A stretch of 64,000 nucleotides of DNA from CAWCTB01 sp963798275. GTDB lineage: Bacteria > Acidobacteriota > Terriglobia > Terriglobales > Acidobacteriaceae. Shown here one piece after another: positions 28,739 through 36,985 of this stretch. The notes below the pieces were generated by a model. That model saw only the letters and a list, made by a program, of their open reading frames with translations, searched no databases and had not been told where the DNA came from. Position 1 is the first letter of the stretch; the number at the start of each line of letters is the position of its first letter. The stretch is taken from assembly GCA_963798275.1 (NCBI GenBank), contig CAWCTB010000031.1, forward strand, positions 26,364 through 90,363, written 5' to 3'. Both the position numbers and the translations under genes were made by a program.

Positions 28739-29638
28739 TTGGTCTTCAGCAGTCGTGAGAGCCTAACGCGAAGACGACGAGTAGAGCGCGCCGAGCAGCG
28801 TGCCTTTCTCGTCGCGCCCTTCCGAACGGCCCTTCACAGTGTTTTTGCGGTTTTCTTCCCTTCCGATTGCAGGTTCTGTAACACCCCTCTTCTGTCTTTT
28901 TCCCGCCTGCCCGTCTGTTCCGAGTGCCTTGACGCCATCCAGCCCTTACGGACGCCCCAGTGCGTGCACTGCGGCGAACGGCTGACGCCGGCGCAGTTAC
29001 TCATCGGCGACGGTCAGTGCCCGGTTTGCCGCGACGATCCTCCCGAATTTGAGCGGGCGGTGGCGTTCGGGGAGTACGAGTTCGGCTTACGCGATCTCAT
29101 CCACCTGCTCAAGTACGACGCGGTTCTGCCGGCGGCGTCGGCCCTCGGAGTCTACCTCGCAGAGGCGATCGGCGAAGTTCTGCCGTCCTGTAGGGGCGTG
29201 CGGCCGCTGGTGGTGCCGGTGCCGTTGCATATCTCAAAGCGCAGGGCTCGCGGATTCAATCAGGCGAACATGATCGCGCGGCAGGCTGCGAAACGCTTGC
29301 CGGGGAATGTCGAGGTTGCGAGCAACGTTCTGGAGCGTCAGCGCCCGACTCGTTCCCAGGTGGGATTGGATCGCGAAGAGCGCATCGCCAACCTGCGCGG
29401 CGCGTTCCGCGTGATTGCTCCCGAGGCGGTCAAGGGCCGGACGGTCATCGTGGTTGATGACGTCATGACTACGGGCGCCACCGTTTCGGAATGCGCCCGC
29501 GTGCTCAAGCAGGCGGGCGCGGAGAGAGTTTTAGCGGCGACGGTGGCCCGCGCGCTGAAAGTCGCGGTGACGCCGGAGTTTGCCAATCGAGGGGAAGAGG
29601 AGGCTAACGAAGCCGTCGAGGTGGCGGTTTCGGTCTGA
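28739..29638 (+). CDS. ComF-family phosphoribosyltransferase-like protein
   Basis: The protein has the ComF layout. An N-terminal zinc ribbon carries CRFCNTPLL, VCSECLDAI, CVHCGERL and CPVCRDD. The type-I phosphoribosyltransferase fold follows (RARGFNQANMIARQAAKRL; the PRPP loop VIVVDDVMTTGAT). ComF proteins are linked to DNA uptake; whether this one acts in competence is unknown. Start is uncertain: TTG 28739 or TTG 28634 are the only usual codons before the zinc ribbon and neither has a spaced ribosome-binding site. The tail after TPEFANRGEEE is acidic. HNH gene follows after 5 bases. Confidence 0.85.
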   Translation: MVFSSRESLTRRRRVERAEQRAFLVAPFRTALHSVFAVFFPSDCRFCNTPLLSFSRLPVCSECLDAIQPLRTPQCVHCGERLTPAQLLIGDGQCPVCRDDPPEFERAVAFGEYEFGLRDLIHLLKYDAVLPAASALGVYLAEAIGEVLPSCRGVRPLVVPVPLHISKRRARGFNQANMIARQAAKRLPGNVEVASNVLERQRPTRSQVGLDREERIANLRGAFRVIAPEAVKGRTVIVVDDVMTTGATVSECARVLKQAGAERVLAATVARALKVAVTPEFANRGEEEANEAVEVAVSV

Positions 29639-29643
29639 AGGGT

Positions 29644-30258
29644 ATGTCCATGTCGGCTCAGAGCACAACGTCGCGCTACGGAAAGTCACTTGCCGGTTAT
29701 ATGCATCATGCCCGCGTCATGCCTGAGGAGCGCGTTCAGCGCTCTCCCATGCACTCTCCGGTGCTGGTGCTGAACGCGTCCTACGAACCGATCAATGTTT
29801 GCGCTGCCCGCCGCGCCATCATCCTGGTGCTGAAGGGCGTGGCCATGATGGAGGAGGAGAACGGCCATCACATGCACGCCGCGCGCATCACCATCAATGT
29901 CCCCTCGGTGATCCGGCTGCTGGAGTATCGCCGCATCCCGCACCAGACGCGCGCCCTCTCGCGCAAGAACATCCTGCTGCGCGATCGCAACACCTGCCAA
30001 TACTGCGGCAAGATCCTCGCCGCCGGCGAACTGACGCTCGACCACGTCATCCCGCGCTCGCGTGGCGGGAACTCGACCTGGGAAAACCTGGTGGCCTGCT
30101 GCCACTCCTGCAATCGCAAAAAAGGCAGCCTGCTGCCGCACGAAGCCAACATGAAGCTGATGCGCGAGCCGCGCGCCTTTAATCTGCACACCAGTCGTCA
30201 CATCATGCGCATGATGGGCCGCTCCGACTCGAAGTGGCGAAAGTATCTCTTCTATTGA
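29644..30258 (+). CDS. HNH endonuclease
   Basis: A 204-residue protein with an HNH nuclease domain at about residues 118-165: a zinc CQYCG, then LTLDHVIPRSRGGNSTWENL (the catalytic H and N) and CCHSCNRKKG. The N-terminal part (SPVLVLNASYEPINVCAARR) is the standard lead of this bacterial HNH subfamily. Members are widespread and chromosomal, with no established role; there is no restriction methylase or phage gene nearby. It is probably co-transcribed with comF. A terminator follows. Confidence 0.88.
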   Translation: MSMSAQSTTSRYGKSLAGYMHHARVMPEERVQRSPMHSPVLVLNASYEPINVCAARRAIILVLKGVAMMEEENGHHMHAARITINVPSVIRLLEYRRIPHQTRALSRKNILLRDRNTCQYCGKILAAGELTLDHVIPRSRGGNSTWENLVACCHSCNRKKGSLLPHEANMKLMREPRAFNLHTSRHIMRMMGRSDSKWRKYLFY

Positions 30259-30297
30259 TCCGGTTGCGGAGCGGCACGCTACCATGACCGGCGAATC

Positions 30298-30350
30298 CCG
30301 CAAAGCGGGAAAAAAAGAGCAGGACAGGCGTCCTGCTCCCTTCTTTTCAG
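30298..30350. terminator. Bidirectional terminator between convergent genes
   Basis: A perfect 9-bp stem, GAGCAGGAC (30317-30325) and GTCCTGCTC (30330-30338) with loop AGGC, has an A7 run on its left (30310-30316) and CCTTCTTTT on its right. It can therefore terminate both the HNH gene (plus) and the LolA-like gene (minus). A smaller hairpin, CCCGCAAAGCGGG, stands just left of the A run. Confidence 0.85.
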
Positions 30351-30362
30351 TTCGGACACGAG

Positions 30363-31226
30363 CTAGTTCTTCGGCGTAGTCGCCTGTCCTGCCGGCTGGG
30401 TTCCGCCGGGCTGCTGTTCCTTGGTGACTTCCTGGCCCTGGTAGGTGATCTTCACGTCAGAACCGAACCGCTTGTAGTCGGTGTACTTCACAATCTGCTT
30501 GATGTGAATGTCGCCGGTTGAAAAGTGCAAGGTGTCATCGACCTTGGTGTACACCGGGAACCAGTACTTGCCGTCGATCTGCTGCCGCCAGGTGGTGAAA
30601 TTGGGGAACAGGTTCTCCTGCCCGCCTCTCTTCTTGGTGCCCAGGTCCGGAACGTTCTTGCCGTAGGTCTTCACGATCTGGAAGTCGTGATCGTCGACCC
30701 AGATCCTGCCCTGGAAGTAGCGGCGGTTCTTCTCGATCTGTTTGGGCGCAACGTCGAAGACATAGGTGCCGATTTCATCGATCCGCTGCTTGCCAACGTA
30801 GAGGATGTTGTAGTCCGGGATTTCGTCGCTGGTCAGCACGAACGGCATGCGATTGCGGATGTCATCGTAGTCCTCTTTGGTCATCAGGATCCCGACGAGG
30901 GTGGATTGCGGCGCAAACACCACGTGCTCCAAACGATTGCCTTTGTCATCAAACAGGACATCTTCCACCTCGCGGAACTCGCCGTTGGGCGTGTCGCCAT
31001 CGAGCGTCTGCACCAGCAGGTCCTGACGGTACGAGTAGTGCTCCCGCGCCTCCTTGAACTGCTTCTCCTTGGCGGCAAACCTTTGAATGATCTGGTCGAC
31101 AGTGATGCCCGTCGGTTGCGACGGGTCGAGCGGCCCGTCCCCGCGCTGGGCAGCCATGGGCATCGCCGAGCAGATGGCCAGCGCCAAAAGTGCCACGAGT
31201 CTGGTGGAGAACGGTGAATACTTCAT
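30363..31226 (-). CDS. Exported protein, LolA-fold-like (outer-membrane lipoprotein-sorting type)
   Basis: A 287-residue protein with a signal peptide (LVALLALAICSAMPMAAQ). The rest has alternating strands with QDLLVQTLDGDTPNGEFREV, YVFDVAPKQIEKNRRYFQGR, WVDDHDFQIVKTYGK and a final SDVKITYQGQEV. YFQGRIWVDDHDFQIVK resembles the strand pattern of outer-membrane lipoprotein-sorting proteins common in Acidobacteria. No lipobox Cys is seen, so it is probably periplasmic. The Pro/Gln-rich end is likely disordered. Function is a fold-level inference. Confidence 0.6.
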   Translation of the reverse strand: MKYSPFSTRLVALLALAICSAMPMAAQRGDGPLDPSQPTGITVDQIIQRFAAKEKQFKEAREHYSYRQDLLVQTLDGDTPNGEFREVEDVLFDDKGNRLEHVVFAPQSTLVGILMTKEDYDDIRNRMPFVLTSDEIPDYNILYVGKQRIDEIGTYVFDVAPKQIEKNRRYFQGRIWVDDHDFQIVKTYGKNVPDLGTKKRGGQENLFPNFTTWRQQIDGKYWFPVYTKVDDTLHFSTGDIHIKQIVKYTDYKRFGSDVKITYQGQEVTKEQQPGGTQPAGQATTPKN

Positions 31227-31490
31227 CGGTAGGTCCTGCAGGTATTGTAGTGGATTTCACCCGTACCCATTATTCTTTAGACGCGCAGACAGAGCCAATG
31301 GTTACGAACCCACGCGGCGCAGAGGAGTTCCGGGATGAACGGGGAGCCAGGTGGCCGGTTCGTCACAAACGGCAGAGTTCGCGTTCAGCCGCCTGGTCAT
31401 TTACACTGGCGAGTTTTTGAGATTGGCCGCTGACCTTCCATCCAACAGCTCCGGCCGTCCGCAGAATCCGGCATCTTTCGAGGAGGCTTT

Positions 31491-33602
31491 ATGCTTCATC
31501 GCACTTTCATACTTTTGCTTTGTCTTTCACTTTCCGGCTTCTCCCAGGGCAAACGTCCCTTCACATTCGACGACATGATGCAGCTCAAGCGCATCGGCGA
31601 GCCCGTCGTCTCGCCCGATGGCAAGTGGGTGACATTCAGCGCAGTTGACGTCAACCTTGAGGAAAACACCCGCAAACCGCATCTCTGGATCGTCCCGCTG
31701 AGCGGCGGCGACTCGCGCCGGCTCACTCCGGCCACGGGAACGGGAGAAGATCGCCCACGCTTCTCGCCCGACGGCAAGCTGGTTATGTTCGAATCCTCTC
31801 GTGACGGTGGATCCCAGATTTGGGTGCAGGATTTCGACACCGCCAGCGGCGCATTGACCGGCGAGCCGCGCAAGGTAACCAACATTTCAACTGAGGCCTC
31901 CGGAGCCATCTGGTCACCCGATGGCAAGAGTATTGTGTTTGTCTCCGAGGTCTATCCCGACTGCCAGGACGATGCCTGTAACCGGCAACGTGACGAAGAG
32001 CAAGCCAAGTCGAAGGTCAAGGCCAAGGTCTTCACCACCCTGCTTTTCCGCCATTGGACGCACTATTCCAACGGCAAGCGCAGCCACCTGTTCATTGTTC
32101 CGCTTGAGGGCGGCGCCGCGCATGACCTTACCCCCGGAAATCATGACGTCCCGCCCTTCTCTCTCGGCGGCCAGGACCAGTATGTCTTTTCGCCCGACAG
32201 TAAAGAAGTCGCTTACACCAGCAACATCGAAGAGGTCGAAGCCACCAGCACCAACAACGATGTCTTCCTCGTCTCTGCTGCGGGCGGCGAGCCGAAAAAG
32301 ATTACTACCAATCCCGGCAGCGACGGCACACCCATTTATTCTCCCGATGGCAAGTACATCGCCTACCGCTCGCAGCTCCGCGGAGGCTACGAGAGCGACC
32401 GCTTCCGCCTGATGCTGTACGAGCGCGGTACGGGAAAGATCACCGACCTCACGCCGAACTTCGACCGCTGGGTCGATTCCCTGGCGTGGGCGCCGGATTC
32501 GAAGGCGATCTACTTCACCGCCGGGAACGAAGGCGACAATCCCATTTACGTGATCAAGGTGGGCGAGGCAAACGCCTGGCCGCAGGAGCTGGTTGACGGC
32601 TACAACGACAGCCCCACCCCGGCGCCCGACGGCAAGACGCTGGTCTTCGATCAGATGTCGATCTCAGCCCCCAATGAGATTTACACCGCGCCGCTGGTCT
32701 ATCCGATGTGTCGCATGGCGGTTCCGCCCAATGCTTACAGCGTGCCCGATTGTTTGCTCACCAAGGCGCAGCCGCTCACCAAACTGAACGATCCGGTACT
32801 TGCGCAAGTCGCGATGGAGCCGATGGAGTCCTTCTGGTTTCCAGGAGCCACCAAAGAGAAGGTGCAGGGCTTCATCATCCGGCCACCGGGATTCGACGCC
32901 AAGAAGAAGTATCCGCTGAAGTTCCTCATCCATGGCGGCCCGCAGGGCGCGTGGGGCGACGACTGGTCCTACCGCTGGAATCCCGAACTCTTTGCCGCCA
33001 ACGGGTACGTCGTGGTGATGATCAACTTCCATGGTTCCACCGGCTATGGCCAGAAGTTCATCGACGCCATCAACGGCAACTGGGGAGGCCCTCCCTACGA
33101 CGACCTCATGTTGGGCCTGGACTACGCGGAAAAGCAGTATCCGTTTATCGACAAGGGCCGCGAGTGCGCGCTGGGCGCGAGTTACGGCGGATACATGATC
33201 AACTGGCTTGAGGGCCACACCACCCGCTTCAAGTGCCTGGTGTCGCACGACGGCATGTTCAACACCGAGTCAGCCTATGGCACCACCGAAGAACTGTGGT
33301 TCAACGAGTGGGAGTTCAAGGGGACTCCCTGGACCAACCGCGAACTCTATCGCAAGTGGTCGCCGCACCTGTCTGCAACCAACTTCAAGACGCCCCTGCT
33401 GGTAGTGCATGGCCAACTCGACTACCGGCTCGACGTTTCGGAAGGTTTCCAGCTTTACACCACATTGCAGCGGTTGAAAGTGCCGTCGAAAATGCTCTAT
33501 TTTCCCGACGAAGGTCACTGGGTGCTGAAGCCGCAGAACAGCCGCCTCTGGTATCAAACAGTGAACGGCTGGGTGGACCAGTGGACCAAGCCGGCCCAGT
33601 AG
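31491..33602 (+). CDS. S9-family prolyl oligopeptidase-like peptidase, exported
   Basis: A 703-residue serine peptidase. A signal peptide (MLHRTFILLLCLSLSGFSQG) precedes a beta-propeller (about 30-420) made of repeats ending in SPDGKW, FSPDGKL, WSPDGKS, YSPDGKY and APDGKT. The alpha/beta-hydrolase domain carries the triad: Ser in GASYGGYM near residue 565, Asp in HGQLDYRLD and His in DEGHWVL. It probably degrades proline-containing peptides in the periplasm. GAGGAGG lies just ahead of the ATG. It is divergent from the LolA-like gene, with 264 bases between. Confidence 0.93.
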   Translation: MLHRTFILLLCLSLSGFSQGKRPFTFDDMMQLKRIGEPVVSPDGKWVTFSAVDVNLEENTRKPHLWIVPLSGGDSRRLTPATGTGEDRPRFSPDGKLVMFESSRDGGSQIWVQDFDTASGALTGEPRKVTNISTEASGAIWSPDGKSIVFVSEVYPDCQDDACNRQRDEEQAKSKVKAKVFTTLLFRHWTHYSNGKRSHLFIVPLEGGAAHDLTPGNHDVPPFSLGGQDQYVFSPDSKEVAYTSNIEEVEATSTNNDVFLVSAAGGEPKKITTNPGSDGTPIYSPDGKYIAYRSQLRGGYESDRFRLMLYERGTGKITDLTPNFDRWVDSLAWAPDSKAIYFTAGNEGDNPIYVIKVGEANAWPQELVDGYNDSPTPAPDGKTLVFDQMSISAPNEIYTAPLVYPMCRMAVPPNAYSVPDCLLTKAQPLTKLNDPVLAQVAMEPMESFWFPGATKEKVQGFIIRPPGFDAKKKYPLKFLIHGGPQGAWGDDWSYRWNPELFAANGYVVVMINFHGSTGYGQKFIDAINGNWGGPPYDDLMLGLDYAEKQYPFIDKGRECALGASYGGYMINWLEGHTTRFKCLVSHDGMFNTESAYGTTEELWFNEWEFKGTPWTNRELYRKWSPHLSATNFKTPLLVVHGQLDYRLDVSEGFQLYTTLQRLKVPSKMLYFPDEGHWVLKPQNSRLWYQTVNGWVDQWTKPAQ

Positions 33603-33665
33603 CCCGCGCAGGTCTGGGGAGGTCGAACGCCGACCTATAATTGCTAGATTCGAAGAGCAATCGAT

Positions 33666-34754
33666 TTGGCCTCCCCCAATCTCAATTTCAGCTCCGAACT
33701 CAAGCGCCTGGCGCTCGAAGCCGGCTTCGATCTCGCCGGGATCGCGGGAGTTGGCGACGCTCCCGAGCACGACTTTTTCGCCGCGTGGCTGAAGGAGGGC
33801 CACGGTGGCGAAATGCGCTATCTGGAAGGGCGCAACCAATCCGGCGAACTCAAGCGCGCATCCCTGGCCAATGCCGCCCCGTGGGCGCGATCGGTTGTGG
33901 TCTGCGGGTTGAACTACAACGTCGATCAGCCTTACTCCACTCACTCGGGATCAACTGCGCAGGCTTGGATCTCGCGCTATGCCTGGACCGAGCGCGACTA
34001 CCACGATGTGGTACTCGAAAGACTACGCGCGCTCGAATCGCGTTTTGTCGCTCTGTGCGCGGAGCAGGGAAGCGACACGCCGCGCACCTGGTGCTATGTC
34101 GATACTGGTCCGGTGATCGAGCGCATCTTCGCCAAGTATGCCGGCATTGGATGGATCGGCAAGAACACCTGCGTGCTCAATCAGCAACTGGGATCGTGGC
34201 TGTTTCTCGGAGTCCTGCTCACCTCGCTTCCACTCACGCCGGATCTCCCCGCCACCGATCGTTGCGGGTCCTGCACCCGCTGCCTCGATGCCTGTCCGAC
34301 GAATGCGTTTCCTGCTCCGTATCAGCTCGACGCTACGAAGTGCATTTCGTATCTCACCATCGAGAAACGTGGCGCCATTCCCGAAGAGTTACGCGCAGGG
34401 ATTGGCCGCCAGGTCTTTGGCTGCGATATATGCCAGGACGTGTGCCCGTGGAACCGCCACGCGCCGATCAACACGACTCCAGGCTTTAGCGTACGTGCTG
34501 CGCTGGTCAACCCTGACCTCGAGTGGCTGGCGCGGCTCACCGTCGAAGAGTTTCGCGAAGTCTTCCGTGGCTCTCCCGTGAAACGCGCCAGGTACAGCGG
34601 GCTGCGCCGCAATGTAGCGCTCGCCATCGGCAATAGCGGCGACCAGCAATTCCTTCCCTTGCTGGAAGAACTCTGCGCCGACGAAGACGAGGTGGTGGCC
34701 GAGCATGCAAAGTGGGCATTACAGCACCTGCGCTCACGCGCGCCCGATGGCTAG
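33666..34754 (+). CDS. queG: Epoxyqueuosine reductase QueG
   Basis: A 362-residue cobalamin-dependent iron-sulfur enzyme that makes the last step of queuososine synthesis on tRNA. Two [4Fe-4S] clusters are marked by CGSCTRCLDACPTNAF and GCDICQDVCPWN. The N-terminal domain (EAGFDLAGIAGVGDAPEHDF) and SYLTIEKRGAIPEELR are family typical. A C-terminal HEAT-like repeat (ALAIGNSGDQQFLPLLEEL) completes it. Start is TTG 33666 (MASPNLNFSSEL), 63 bases after the peptidase gene. Confidence 0.95.
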   Translation: MASPNLNFSSELKRLALEAGFDLAGIAGVGDAPEHDFFAAWLKEGHGGEMRYLEGRNQSGELKRASLANAAPWARSVVVCGLNYNVDQPYSTHSGSTAQAWISRYAWTERDYHDVVLERLRALESRFVALCAEQGSDTPRTWCYVDTGPVIERIFAKYAGIGWIGKNTCVLNQQLGSWLFLGVLLTSLPLTPDLPATDRCGSCTRCLDACPTNAFPAPYQLDATKCISYLTIEKRGAIPEELRAGIGRQVFGCDICQDVCPWNRHAPINTTPGFSVRAALVNPDLEWLARLTVEEFREVFRGSPVKRARYSGLRRNVALAIGNSGDQQFLPLLEELCADEDEVVAEHAKWALQHLRSRAPDG

Positions 34755-34860
34755 CATCCCAAAGTGGGAATGCAGGGATTGCTAACGAACGTATTCTGCC
34801 CGTCGCCGTTCGAGTTTGCTGTGGTATCGGCTCGCAAGGAGCGATAGATTTAGAGCGAAC

Positions 34861-35379
34861 ATGAACGAGGCCCTCCGCAAGCGTTTGAAGCAGTCCAGTG
34901 TGGCCAGCCCCCTGGAGGAAGCGCTGCTCAGCCTCCTGCTGGCGGCCAACCATCTCAACGAGAGCGTCGACAGCCTGTGCGAGCAGCACGGCATCACGCG
35001 CTCGCAGTACAACGTTCTGCGAATTCTTCGGGGCGTTTATCCCAAGGGTCATCCCCGCCGCGAGATTGCCTGCCGCATGGTCGATCGCGCTCCCGACGTG
35101 ACTCGGCTGGTCGATCGGTTGCAGGCTCGCGGTCTGGTGAAACGCAGCCGCTGGGACGAAGATCAGCGGCAAGCCATGACCATCATTACCGCCAAGGGTC
35201 TAAGGCTGCTCGACACTATGCAGCCGATGATGGAAGCGGTCATGACGCGGTGTTTCGCCAGGCTCAGTGAGGCCGACTGCCACGAACTGACCCGCCTCTG
35301 CACCCTGATCTACGCCTGCGAGGCCGAGGCTGCCGAGCCCCAGACCCAATCGAGCGCTGAAACGCTCTCCAAGCGGTAA
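34861..35379 (+). CDS. MarR-family transcriptional regulator
   Basis: A 172-residue winged-helix regulator. The DNA-binding domain covers about residues 50-120: QYNVLRILRGVYPKGHPRRE, the recognition helix in APDVTRLVDRLQARGLV and the wing in RSRWDEDQRQAMTIITAKG. The flanking helices form the usual dimer interface. One Cys (Cys40) near the N-terminal helix may be redox sensitive, as in regulators of azoreductase genes, but this is inference. It is 162 bases before azoR on the same strand, with a palindromic site between. Confidence 0.88.
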   Translation: MNEALRKRLKQSSVASPLEEALLSLLLAANHLNESVDSLCEQHGITRSQYNVLRILRGVYPKGHPRREIACRMVDRAPDVTRLVDRLQARGLVKRSRWDEDQRQAMTIITAKGLRLLDTMQPMMEAVMTRCFARLSEADCHELTRLCTLIYACEAEAAEPQTQSSAETLSKR

Positions 35380-35467
35380 ACCATTTCACAATAGCGGCTC
35401 CAAGCCAGACTATTCCGCTCCGCTCAGGGGGATGAATCGTTTTTCCTTCGGCCCGCATCGATATACG

Positions 35468-35498
35468 TGTCGCAACACATAATACCAGTGTTGCAACA
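35468..35498 (+). promoter_or_regulatory. Candidate MarR operator upstream of azoR
   Basis: Two near-palindromic decamers, TGTCGCAACA (35468-35477) and TGTTGCAACA (35489-35498), differ at one base and start 21 bases apart, that is two helical turns. The second is a perfect palindrome. In addition GCAACAC (35472-35478) and GTGTTGC (35488-35494) form an inverted repeat. The AT-rich centre contains ATAATACC, which could be a -10 element. Binding by the MarR protein would block azoR transcription. Confidence 0.6.
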
Positions 35499-35541
35499 AG
35501 TTTAAAAACGACGGCGCCGGGAACGCCGGGGAGATTCCAAA

Positions 35542-36177
35542 ATGGCCAGACTATTAGTTATCAATTCCAGTCCACGCACCAGTTCCGTGTCGCGCCAACT
35601 GACCCAGCATTTCGTCGAGGACTGGAAGACCAAGGATGCCGACGCGCGCATCGTTGAGCGGGACCTTGCCGCCGAGCCGCTGCCGCAAATCGACGAGGCT
35701 TGGATCGCGGCATCATACACGCCTCCTGCACAGCGCACTGCCGTGCAGCAAGAACTACTCACTCTGTCGGACAAACTGATCGACGAAGTGCTGGCCGCCG
35801 ACGTAATCGTGTTCGGCGTGCCCATGCACAACTTCTCCATCCCCACCTCGCTCAAGGCCTGGGTCGATCTGGTTGCGCGCGCGGGAAGGACCTTCAGCTA
35901 CACGGATCGGGGTCCAAAGGGCCTGGTCCCGTCCGGCAAGAAAGTTGTGGTGATGGGAAGCCGCGGCGGCCCGCACACGCCGGGCAGCGCGACCGATTTT
36001 CAGGAACCATATCTGAAGCACATCCTGGGATTTATCGGGTTGACTGACGTGACCTTCATCCACGCTGACCAACAAAGCATGGGAGGACCGGCAGCCCTGC
36101 ATGCCGTGGAGGCAGCAATTGCGCGACTGTCGGCAATCACGGCGCAATACAGCGAGCAATTCGCGGTGGCGGCATAA
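35542..36177 (+). CDS. azoR: FMN-dependent NADH-azoreductase
   Basis: A 211-residue flavodoxin-fold reductase of the AzoR type. LLVINSSPRTSSVSRQL binds the FMN phosphate, FGVPMHNFSIPTSLKAWVD is the flavin-binding hallmark and VVVMGSRGGPH the third loop. These enzymes use NAD(P)H to reduce azo compounds and quinones and protect against electrophilic stress. GGGGAG lies 7 bases upstream of the ATG. The preceding MarR gene and the intervening operator suggest induction by such compounds. Confidence 0.93.
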   Translation: MARLLVINSSPRTSSVSRQLTQHFVEDWKTKDADARIVERDLAAEPLPQIDEAWIAASYTPPAQRTAVQQELLTLSDKLIDEVLAADVIVFGVPMHNFSIPTSLKAWVDLVARAGRTFSYTDRGPKGLVPSGKKVVVMGSRGGPHTPGSATDFQEPYLKHILGFIGLTDVTFIHADQQSMGGPAALHAVEAAIARLSAITAQYSEQFAVAA

Positions 36178-36240
36178 GACGGTCCGCGGCCGGAAACAGG
36201 CAGCAGAGCTGGGATTTGCGGAGAGGCTAGTCAGAAGAGA

Positions 36241-36264
36241 GAACCCTCCCCGGGGGGAGGGTTC
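36241..36264. terminator. Strong hairpin between azoR and the cold-shock gene
   Basis: GAACCCTCCC (36241-36250) and GGGAGGGTTC (36255-36264) form a perfect 10-bp stem with loop CGGG. To the right comes AGTGGTTTT; on the minus strand the stem is followed by TCTCTTCT. It sits between two convergent genes and probably ends both transcripts. Confidence 0.6.
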
Positions 36265-36342
36265 AGTGGTTTTGGGCTATCGTGCACCTTGCCCGCTGAA
36301 TATGGCGCGCCCAGAGCAAGGTCCGCGCGTGGCGGAGACGTC

Positions 36343-36546
36343 CTAAACGCGCACGACGTTAGCGGCCTGGAAGCCTTTTGGGCCCTTGGTGAGGTCGAAC
36401 TCGACAGTCTCGCCCTCATTCAAGCTGCGGTATCCGTTCTCCTGGATAGCCGAAAAATGTACGAACACATCCTCGCCGGTTGAGCGCTGGATGAATCCGT
36501 AGCCTTTGGCTCCGTTAAACCACTTCACCGTACCTTTCTCTCTCAC
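36343..36546 (-). CDS. Cold-shock domain protein
   Basis: A 67-residue single cold-shock domain protein, the usual CspA length, acting as an RNA chaperone. MREKGTVKWFNGAKGYGFIQ contains RNP1 (KGYGFI), and DVFVHFSAIQ is RNP2. The C-terminus EFDLTKGPKGFQAANVV is standard. Start is GTG 36546, with AGGAG six bases upstream. A long leader may lie in the following 440-base gap. Confidence 0.97.
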   Translation of the reverse strand: MREKGTVKWFNGAKGYGFIQRSTGEDVFVHFSAIQENGYRSLNEGETVEFDLTKGPKGFQAANVVRV

Positions 36547-36985
36547 AAATTACTCCTTTCGCCTATACGACTTGGAATCACCCCTGCTTCGCGGACGTTC
36601 CCGGCGCGACCCTGAGGGGCACACCGGAAAGACGTCTCAACGTTGCCGGGAAACAAGGGTTGCCGCTCAGTTCGCAGCTTTTCTGCAATGGAGAAAGGCC
36701 CGTGGACGCACCAAAGGGGAGCGATGCGGGTGCATCGGAAGCGTGTCCCTCGGACCTGTACAATGCGAGAATTTCGACTGCTGACAGAAACATCAACCCA
36801 AATCCGCATTCCGGTTTTGCCGGAAGCTTCCCTTCCGCCCTTTCGGGAGGGAAGCAGTGAATAATTACAGGAAGTCGCAACTTTGGCAAGTGTTTCTGTA
36901 ACAGTAGCTTGGGTTGCTTCCCGTATCGGCAAAAGCCACCACTAAGGTGTAAGCCGGGTGGCACCTGCGACTCTGCTAGGATGCA
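36547..36985. other. Non-coding gap between csp and the BrkB-like gene, with one strong hairpin
   Basis: No convincing gene is seen in these 439 bases; open frames on both strands lack family features and start signals. The gap holds the csp ribosome-binding site at its left end. At 36826-36855 GCTTCCCTTCCG and CGGGAGGGAAGC form a 12-bp stem (one G-T pair) with the loop CCCTTT. No T run follows in either direction. It could belong to a long csp leader or to a separate small RNA. Confidence 0.45.

Noticed and set aside
36543..36964. Two overlapping minus-strand open frames of 128-129 codons upstream of csp
   Set aside because: No family motif, signal peptide or ribosome-binding site; the region contains a strong hairpin and looks non-coding.
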